Below, piece by piece: positions 1 through 4,812 of a DNA stretch of 7,892 nucleotides. A program made the translations under genes and the position numbers. Below the pieces are notes generated by a model that did no database searches, was not told the DNA's origin, and saw nothing but the letters and a program-made list of their open reading frames with translations. The stretch lies in assembly GCA_024654145.1 (NCBI GenBank), contig JANLIM010000066.1, positions 1-7,892 on the forward strand, written 5' to 3'. The stretch's first letter is position 1. Every line of letters begins with the position of its first letter. The stretch is from Candidatus Zambryskiibacteriota bacterium (GTDB lineage Bacteria > Patescibacteriota > Minisyncoccia > Phycocordibacterales > Zambryskibacteraceae).

Positions 1-27
1 TACACACAAAGCCTAAGGCAAAAGGGA

Positions 28-1761
28 ATGCGTCGCAGATCTAACTCCCCTATCCCGGCTAAAAAACCACATGACATCATTCCCCCTATTAATGATGCAA
101 TACGCATTGTACCTCTCGGAGGTGTAGAAGAAATTGGAAAAAACATGACCGTTATTGAATACGGTAATGACATCATAGTTGTTGATGCTGGTATTCAATT
201 TACTGATGCCGAAACTCCAGGAGTAGATTACATATTGCCAAACATTACTTATCTTGAGCAGCGTAAAGACAGAATACGCGGCATAGTTATCACTCACGGC
301 CACCTCGATCACATTGGAGGTATTCCCTACCTCATAACGAGGCTTGGTAACCCTCCTATCTATACCAGGGAATTCGGTGCACTTCTTATAAAAAAGCGTC
401 AGGAAGAGTTCCCGCAGCTTGCTCCTCTCGATATCCGCATTATCGATGCAAGTGATAAGTCTATCCCTATTACACCAAATCTTAAGGTCCGCTTCTTCGG
501 CCTTACTCACTCTATCCCAGACTCTACTGGCATTATTATCGAAACTCCTTATGGGGATATCGTAAACACAGGCGACGTAAGAGTGGAGAACGAAAATGGT
601 GTGCCAGCTGCAAAGGAAGTAGAGCAGTACGGAATGTTTAAAGATAGAAATATCCTTCTTTTTACCATGGACTCAACAGGTATTGATAAGCCTGGGTTTT
701 CCCCGTCTGAGGCCTCTATTCTTAAAAATATTGACGCTATCGTAGCTCAAGCTCCAGGCCGCGTCATTATCGCAACATTTGCCTCCCAAGTTGAACGTAT
801 TATTGAATTCTTAAACAGCGCTAGACGCTATGGCAAGAAAGTTATTATTGAAGGGCGTAGCATGAAAACTAATGTCGATATTATTAAGCATCTAAACCTT
901 GTGGATGTAAGCCATATCGTCCCTATCGAAGATATTGAAAAATATCCTCCAAACAAAATCATGATGATTGCAACAGGCGCTCAGGGAGAAGAGTTCGCAG
1001 CCCTTATGCGTATGTCTAACAAGACTCACAAGTATATTCGTCTTCAAAGAAGTGACACTGTTATCCTTTCCTCATCTGTTATTCCTGGAAATGATCGTGC
1101 GGTTGAAAAACTTAAAGACAACCTCTTTAGACACGACGCCAAAATTATTACCTATCTCGATTCCGACGTACACACTTCTGGACACGGAAAACGTGGAGAG
1201 CTTGAATGGGTGCACAAACAAATTCCTTACAAATTCTTTATGCCTGTGCACGGTTCACATTTCCGTCTTAAAATGCATGCAGAACTTGCAGCAGGCTTAG
1301 GATGCCCAAGAGAAAATATTGTAATCCCCGATAACGGCTCTATCATTGAAATTCAAGAGAAGGGCACTAAACTTGTTAAGCTTCCTGAAAAGGCCCCATC
1401 AGACGACATGGTTGTCGAAGGACTCTCTATAGGTGATATCAGCGAAGTGGTCATTCGCGACAGAAAGATGCTCTCGGAAGACGGCATCTTCGTCATCATC
1501 GCTCTTATTAACTCTAGAAACGGCAGACTCAAAAAAAGCCCAGATATCATCGCCCGTGGTTTTGTCTATCTCCGTGAGTCACAGGAACTTCTATCAGAAG
1601 CAAGAAACATTATCAAACGCTCCATAGAGTCATCTACTGCCGGGGCAAACCCTATCAACTTCGATCATGCTAAAAACGCGGTAAGCGAAGACATTTCTCG
1701 TTTTCTCTTCCAAAAAACTGCAAAGAAGCCAATTGTTATTCCTGTTATTTTAGGAGTATAA
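28..1761 (+). CDS. rnj: Ribonuclease J (metallo-beta-lactamase/beta-CASP RNase)
   Basis: RNase J combines endonuclease and 5'-to-3' exonuclease activity in mRNA decay and rRNA maturation and acts in the cytoplasm. Visible motifs, numbered from the ATG at 28, are VDAG (52-55), the zinc-binding HGHLDH (90-95), a third metal-site His (H161, GLTHSIPDS), TGD (181-183), the beta-CASP segment with FASQ (251-254) and EGRSM (275-279), SGHG (384-387) and PVHG (406-409). The C-terminal dimerisation/RNase J domain covers about 455-577. The 577 residues match full family length (about 555 in Bacillus RNase J1). The frame has no stop between base 1 and the ATG, so the true start could lie upstream and give a longer basic N-terminal tail; codons 1-27 read YTQSLRQKG. 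AAGG at 15-18 lies 9 nt before the ATG and could serve as its ribosome site. The frame is intact to TAA at 1759-1761. The family call is very secure; the start is not. Confidence 0.96.
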   Translation: MRRRSNSPIPAKKPHDIIPPINDAIRIVPLGGVEEIGKNMTVIEYGNDIIVVDAGIQFTDAETPGVDYILPNITYLEQRKDRIRGIVITHGHLDHIGGIPYLITRLGNPPIYTREFGALLIKKRQEEFPQLAPLDIRIIDASDKSIPITPNLKVRFFGLTHSIPDSTGIIIETPYGDIVNTGDVRVENENGVPAAKEVEQYGMFKDRNILLFTMDSTGIDKPGFSPSEASILKNIDAIVAQAPGRVIIATFASQVERIIEFLNSARRYGKKVIIEGRSMKTNVDIIKHLNLVDVSHIVPIEDIEKYPPNKIMMIATGAQGEEFAALMRMSNKTHKYIRLQRSDTVILSSSVIPGNDRAVEKLKDNLFRHDAKIITYLDSDVHTSGHGKRGELEWVHKQIPYKFFMPVHGSHFRLKMHAELAAGLGCPRENIVIPDNGSIIEIQEKGTKLVKLPEKAPSDDMVVEGLSIGDISEVVIRDRKMLSEDGIFVIIALINSRNGRLKKSPDIIARGFVYLRESQELLSEARNIIKRSIESSTAGANPINFDHAKNAVSEDISRFLFQKTAKKPIVIPVILGV

Positions 1762-1806
1762 ATTTCTAACATAATACTGGTTTCTAATTTGGAACTGAAA
1801 TAAAAT

Positions 1807-1842
1807 TAACCCCTGTTTCGACACTTGTCGAAGCAGGGGTTA
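1807..1842 (-). terminator. Intrinsic terminator between convergent genes
   Basis: The arms TAACCCCTGTTTCGAC (1807-1822) and GTCGAAGCAGGGGTTA (1827-1842) pair along all 16 positions with a single G-U wobble, around a 4-nt ACTT loop. Read on the minus strand the stem runs into TTAATTTTATTTC, a U-rich tract, so it is best oriented as the terminator of the minus-strand pair. The outermost base of the stem is already part of the TAA stop codon at 1842-1840. The plus side has no U-run after the hairpin. RNase J transcripts may still stop or be protected here, since no other terminator follows that gene. Confidence 0.85.
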
Positions 1843-2094
1843 GTACCGGAGAATCCAACGCTTGAACACCTTGAAGCTGAGATCGGGATGCTCTACTCCT
1901 GCCAAATTGCAGGCCTCTTCCAGTCGCAGTTTAGCTGTGTTGAACCTTTCCTCGGAAAAGTTCTTTCTTTCCCCGAGAAATTTGGAGCGCACTTTCTTCG
2001 AGATTAGTCCGTGCGCTTCTTCGACAAGTTCCTGCCAGGGTTTGGCAAGACCCGTCTTGTTTTGGCAAGTTACCGAGAATTCCTCCAAGGTCAC
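1840..2094 (-). CDS. Hypothetical 84-aa protein, second gene of a coupled pair
   Basis: I do not recognise this protein. It is small, charged and probably alpha-helical, with no membrane segment or signal peptide. A central stretch around residues 17-66 contains WQELVEEAHGLI, a basic KKVRSKFLGERK patch and an acidic FNTAKLRLEEACNLAG helix. The predicted start is GTG at 2094-2092, which overlaps the stop of the upstream 143-aa gene as GTGA. A TTG two codons later is an alternative start. A complete anti-16S match, AGGAGGTGAT, lies just upstream, and the stop codon sits at the base of the terminator hairpin. Tight coupling, a strong ribosome site and a private terminator argue that this is a real gene and not a chance ORF. 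A regulatory or toxin-antitoxin-like role is only a guess from the architecture. Confidence 0.7.
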   Translation of the reverse strand: MTLEEFSVTCQNKTGLAKPWQELVEEAHGLISKKVRSKFLGERKNFSEERFNTAKLRLEEACNLAGVEHPDLSFKVFKRWILRY

Positions 2095-2522
2095 ATCACC
2101 TCCTCGTGGTTAAGTTCCTTCCTTGCGACAGTTAACGCCCAATCACCGATTTCCTCTCGTGACTCCCCTATTATAGCACTTCTCCAATCATTGTCAATTT
2201 TAAGATTTTTGTATTCTCTAGATAGGTGATTAACCACATCTATCAAGTTGTTGTGTATTAAATGACGATGCCTATCTGCACTAACAATTGTATCCTTATC
2301 AAGCTTACCAATTTTTACCAATGAGAGCCGTGTAACCGCCTCCGCATATTTACCTATTGTTGACTGTAGCTCATTAATAATCGGAGTAAGTGATGGATAT
2401 TTTTGTCCATCTATTTCAAATCTGCGATAGAGATTCAAATCCCTATCTTCTTGCGTCTCACCTCTTTCCTCTTCTGCTCTGCGTTGCCAGAGCTCCCCTA
2501 AAAAATTATGGCTTTCCATCAT
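2091..2522 (-). CDS. Hypothetical 143-aa protein with DRHRHLIHNNLI motif
   Basis: I do not recognise a characterised family. The protein is soluble and highly charged. An acidic and basic N-terminus (residues 10-35, WQRRAEEERGE...) is followed by a likely helical core. Its most distinctive segment is the DRHRHLIHNNLIDVVNHL run at residues 83-100. I loosely associate this D-x-x-R-x-x-x-H-[DN]-x-LI pattern with uncharacterised small proteins of the DUF3232 type; that is a memory-based suggestion, not a match. The start is at one of two tandem ATG codons (2522-2520 or 2519-2517). There is no Shine-Dalgarno before either, but a TATAAC box lies 9 nt upstream, so the message may be almost leaderless. 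The gene ends in TGA overlapping the GTG of the 84-aa gene, indicating translational coupling in a two-gene unit. Confidence 0.75.
   Translation of the reverse strand: MMESHNFLGELWQRRAEEERGETQEDRDLNLYRRFEIDGQKYPSLTPIINELQSTIGKYAEAVTRLSLVKIGKLDKDTIVSADRHRHLIHNNLIDVVNHLSREYKNLKIDNDWRSAIIGESREEIGDWALTVARKELNHEEVM
2095..2104 (-). promoter_or_regulatory. Perfect Shine-Dalgarno for the 84-aa ORF
   Basis: AGGAGGTGAT matches the anti-Shine-Dalgarno of 16S rRNA over ten bases and lies inside the last codons of the upstream gene. It is 4 nt (GGAGG to GTG) before the GTG start, or 10 nt before the in-frame TTG at codon 3. This is the only textbook-strength ribosome site I see in the window, which supports expression of the downstream small ORF and makes the choice between GTG and TTG open. 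Confidence 0.65.
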
Positions 2523-2653
2523 AGCTATAAGGTTATAGCCAGATTCTATACCTCAACGACTGCAATTGCTACTTAGTTCATGTGTATAGGAGAAAATGGT
2601 TTTCAGAAGGCAATTTACCTCTATTTTAATTACTATCAAGGTATAATTATTGA
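2523..2653. promoter_or_regulatory. Divergent intergenic control region
   Basis: This 131-bp AT-rich gap separates the minus-strand hypothetical pair from the plus-strand transporter. Towards the minus strand it has TATAAC (complement of 2532-2537) embedded in the palindrome CTATAAGGTTATAG (2525-2538). That palindrome could be an operator covering the start region. A second -10-like TATAGA lies a little further upstream, and I see no convincing -35 for either. Towards the plus strand there is an exact TATAAT at 2642-2647 and an AGGAG at 2588-2592 in front of a 16-codon ORF (ATG 2596, TAA 2644-2646). Promoter activity is inferred from boxes only. Confidence 0.35.
2642..2647 (+). promoter_or_regulatory. 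Candidate -10 box of the MFS gene, suggesting a leaderless mRNA
   Basis: An exact TATAAT ends 6 nt before the ATG at 2654. Transcription from such a box normally begins about 7 nt downstream, so the first transcribed base would be the A of the start codon or very near it. There is no recognisable -35 at 17 bp spacing (ctctat) and no TG extension, which keeps confidence modest. Confidence 0.4.
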
Positions 2654-3808
2654 ATGTTTAGATTCATCCCCTCGTTTGTTACGGTTACCTTCCTTTCGCT
2701 CCACATGGGAGCTCTGCTTTACGTAAACTCCTCATTCCTTGAACGCTTTTTCAGCAGCGATATAGTAGGGCTGCTTTTTGTACTGAGCGCGATCGGTAAT
2801 ATCCTATTTTTCCTTATTTCTCCACGACTGCTAAATATGTTTAATAGAGATTTTTTACTTTTTGTTTTCCTCTCTATTACTGCTGCAAGCACCCTGGGTC
2901 TATGTTTTGCTACTACACCTTTCGCTACTGCATTTTGGTTTGTTCTCTACTCCAGCGTCCTTTTCATGAATTATTATTTCCTCGACATTCTTCTAGAGGA
3001 ACTATCGAGCGATAAGAGGACTGGCGAAATACGTGGAGTGTATCTGACTTTTCTCAACATTGGCATTGCAGGTGGTCCTCTCTTTGCTGGGCTTATTAAA
3101 GCAAATGAGTTCGAACAATCAGCCTATCAACTAGTTTACCTTGCAGGCTTTTTTCTTCTTATCATACCTATTGTAATTTCCATATTTTTCTTTAAAACAA
3201 AAAAGTACGAAAAGGTTCAGCGCGCTTCTTTACGACTTCCGTTTAAAAAATGGTGGCAACGCCGAAATGTTCGTGCAATTACTTTAAGTAGAGCAATGCT
3301 TGAAATGTTTTACACTATTATGGTGATTTATACACCTATTTACTTACACACCCGTCTAGGATTCACTTGGGCAGAACTTAGCATCATATTCTCTGTCGCT
3401 CTTGTTCCATTTATTCTTTTTCAGTGGCCAGCGGGAGAACTAGCTGACAGATATATTGGAGAAAGAGAAATTTTATCTTTAGGCTTTTTTACTACCGGTA
3501 TAGCACTACTGCTTATGCCATTTCTTGGAAAGGTTTTTCTAGCTTGGATGCTTGTACTTTTTCTCTCAAGAATTGGAGCTTCGCTAATAGAAGTGATGAC
3601 GGAAAGCTATTTCTTTAAAAAAATTGATCATAAGGACACTGGGCTTATAAGTATTTTCCGAATCTCTCGCTCTGCCGGTATTATTCTAGGGGCTATTGTT
3701 GGAGCAATAAACTTAAACCTCTTTTCTTTTGAAAAAATCTTTTTCGTCCTAGCAATAGTAGTCTTTTTTGGTCTTCGAGAGAGTTTGTACATAAAGGACA
3801 CCCTTTAG
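2654..3808 (+). CDS. Major facilitator superfamily (MFS) transporter
   Basis: This 384-residue inner-membrane protein has about twelve hydrophobic segments. They fall roughly at residues 7-27, 35-56, 67-85, 90-111, 130-149, 158-180, 214-230, 240-260, 272-290, 294-314, 332-353 and 358-374. A basic cytoplasmic loop (about 181-208, KTKKYEKVQR...KKWWQRR) separates the two six-helix halves. The segment GELADRYIGERE (261-272) between helices 8 and 9 matches the MFS loop signature GxLaDRxGrr. GIAGGPLFAG (137-146) fits the helix-5 antiporter-like glycine motif. The length is typical of a compact MFS protein; the substrate cannot be told. The start is fixed on its upstream side by an in-frame TGA at 2651-2653, directly before the ATG. 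AAGG 12 nt upstream is the only possible ribosome site. It is transcribed alone, converging on the structured-RNA gene. A drug or metabolite efflux role is only a possibility. Confidence 0.88.
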   Translation: MFRFIPSFVTVTFLSLHMGALLYVNSSFLERFFSSDIVGLLFVLSAIGNILFFLISPRLLNMFNRDFLLFVFLSITAASTLGLCFATTPFATAFWFVLYSSVLFMNYYFLDILLEELSSDKRTGEIRGVYLTFLNIGIAGGPLFAGLIKANEFEQSAYQLVYLAGFFLLIIPIVISIFFFKTKKYEKVQRASLRLPFKKWWQRRNVRAITLSRAMLEMFYTIMVIYTPIYLHTRLGFTWAELSIIFSVALVPFILFQWPAGELADRYIGEREILSLGFFTTGIALLLMPFLGKVFLAWMLVLFLSRIGASLIEVMTESYFFKKIDHKDTGLISIFRISRSAGIILGAIVGAINLNLFSFEKIFFVLAIVVFFGLRESLYIKDTL

Positions 3809-3810
3809 TT

Positions 3811-3848
3811 AAAGGAAAAAGACCACTCCATTTTCAGGAGCGGCCTTT
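3811..3848 (-). terminator. Intrinsic terminator of the structured-RNA gene
   Basis: On the minus strand AAAGGCCGCTCC (3848-3837) pairs with GGAGTGGTCTTT (3829-3818) over 12 positions, including two G-U wobbles, around a 7-nt loop. It is followed at once by TTTTTCCTTT. On the plus strand the same two positions become A-C mismatches and no U-tract follows, so the element is clearly directed leftward. It would end the structured RNA and any read-through from the pyrG-antiporter row. The MFS stop codon lies just beyond it. Confidence 0.85.
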
Positions 3849-4061
3849 GAAGAACGACGAGCCCGCGACGCGTTTTGCCGCCTTTGTGCCGAGCGCAAGG
3901 CTCCGGCTTGGCCGTATCCACGCGTCGCGCGGACGGCTATCATCATGCGCGGCCGTTCGTTAGGCGCCGCGGGCTCTTACTCTGCAGGGCGAAGGTCGCA
4001 TCGGCACGGCGCGACTGACACATAGCCAGTCCGAGGCACCCGTGAACCTTACTCCTGCATT
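3812..4061 (-). ncRNA. Stand-alone structured non-coding RNA of unknown family (about 250 nt)
   Basis: A conspicuously GC-rich block sits in an AT-rich gap without a plausible ORF, and has its own promoter (4068-4096) and terminator (3811-3848). Complementary arms nest on the minus strand. TGCAGG (4059-4054) pairs with CCTGCA (3988-3983). Inside it, GGTGCCTCGG (4040-4031) pairs with CCGATGCGACC (4004-3994) with one mismatch and one bulge, and CTG/CAG arms (GACTG 4031-4027, CAGTC 4017-4013) close a hairpin. GAGCCCGCG (3976-3968) pairs with CGCGGGCTC (3867-3859). GCCGT (3937-3933) pairs with ACGGC (3915-3911). GCCGGAGC/GCTCGGC (3907-3888) forms a hairpin with a bulged G. The 5' end is estimated from the promoter and the 3' end from the U-tract. 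I do not see the RNase P core (GAGGAAAGUCC, ACAGAA), a tmRNA acceptor/T-arm or tag ORF, the SRP GGAAG loop, or a 6S-like single long hairpin. The family and function are unknown; a divergent member of a known family remains possible. Confidence 0.75.
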
Positions 4062-4067
4062 GCTTTA

Positions 4068-4096
4068 ACCCTAGCATACCATACAAATCTTGTCAA
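4068..4096 (-). promoter_or_regulatory. Sigma-70-type promoter of the structured RNA
   Basis: Read on the minus strand there is a perfect TTGACA at 4096-4091, a spacer of exactly 17 nt, then TAGGGT at 4073-4068. The TG of an extended -10 (TGC) lies directly before it. The -10 hexamer matches TATAAT only at the T, A and final T, but the consensus -35, ideal spacing and TG extension compensate. The predicted transcription start, about 7 nt downstream near 4061, falls two bases before the first stem arm of the RNA. That fit supports both calls. Confidence 0.75.
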
Positions 4097-4170
4097 GCAT
4101 TTTCATTTCCATTTATTAAAATCCTAGAATACGGCTAAACCAAAGGGTTGTGCAAGCCAGGCTTACATAG

Positions 4171-4812
4171 TTATCTTTTATGTTCGATGATAGCGCTCGC
4201 ATCCACCTCTATTCTCTCAGCTTTACGTAAATTTCTAACCTGTTTTGGTGTAAGAATATTGTAATGCTTCGAGCGATCTAGCTTATGGGCAAGTGTGGCT
4301 AGGTTTTCCTTTGTTGTTAACCAATAGCTTCCCTCTTTAGAAAGATCGAACGGTTCTGAGTACTTTCTTAAAGTTTTTCGACCATCACCTAAGTAGTATT
4401 CATTGAAATATGACATGACTAGCTCCCTCAGATTTTTGTAAATAGGTTCCCTATAGCGTAATACGGCATGATTAGTTTTTGATATGGCTCCCCAATATCC
4501 GTCCTCTTCAAAAAGAGCAACAACATGGTCAAAGTCTGGTCTAATAGTAACAAGATCTAGCAGTAGAGGTTTTCTTCCTTGTATCCAAAGTCCAGCAGCG
4601 GCCAAAAGAGCCCCCTCGAAACAATGCGACTTGTTTCTCTTTAAAGTAATTGCTACAGAAGTATGGGTTTGTCCGTGCTTTTCAAAATTAAAAGGCATTT
4701 TATTTAAGAAGTCTTGAATTTTTGCAGGAGTGTTGAGAGACTTTAGTATTTTCCAATCCCCTTTCTCTAGTCCAGAGTTCTCAAGTCTTAAAGGTTGAAT
4801 CTTTTTGCTCAT
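4171..4812 (-). CDS. Hypothetical protein, possible transglutaminase-like Cys-His-Asn fold
   Basis: This is a 213-residue soluble protein with no signal peptide or membrane helix. I do not recognise a named family. The central part is suggestive: C64 in KSHCFEGALLAAAGL at the start of a helix, H96 in DFDHVVALF on a likely strand, and N114 in GYWGAISKTNHAVLRYREP. The order and spacing (32 and 18 residues) resemble the Cys-His-Asp/Asn triad of transglutaminase-like and papain-like enzymes. This reading is inferred from the pattern only. The C-terminus (about 170-213) is rich in Lys/Arg and looks helical. The ATG directly follows the TAA of the antiporter gene (TAAATG), so translation is probably coupled by termination and reinitiation; only GAG precedes it as a ribosome site. 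A job in assembly or turnover of the antiporter would be speculative. Confidence 0.78.
   Translation of the reverse strand: MSKKIQPLRLENSGLEKGDWKILKSLNTPAKIQDFLNKMPFNFEKHGQTHTSVAITLKRNKSHCFEGALLAAAGLWIQGRKPLLLDLVTIRPDFDHVVALFEEDGYWGAISKTNHAVLRYREPIYKNLRELVMSYFNEYYLGDGRKTLRKYSEPFDLSKEGSYWLTTKENLATLAHKLDRSKHYNILTPKQVRNLRKAERIEVDASAIIEHKR

Noticed and set aside
13..510. Minus-strand ORF of 165 codons opposite the RNase J gene
   Set aside because: It lies wholly antisense to strongly conserved RNase J motifs and has no ribosome site or recognisable features.
1825..2229. Plus-strand ORFs of 60-83 codons opposite the two hypothetical minus genes
   Set aside because: The minus-strand pair has the ribosome site, the overlap coupling and the terminator. 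The plus-strand frames overlap one another and lack start signals.
3812..4061. Structured RNA as RNase P RNA, tmRNA, SRP RNA or 6S RNA
   Set aside because: GTAAGAGC resembles a piece of RNase P, but GAGGAAAGUCC and the ACAGAA region are missing. There is no tRNA-like acceptor/T-arm or tag ORF for tmRNA, no GGAAG loop for SRP, and the fold is not a single long hairpin as in 6S.
4145..4170. Short hairpin GTAAG-CCTGG-CTTGC just after the 213-aa gene as its terminator
   Set aside because: The stem is only five pairs with no U-tract following, too weak to support.
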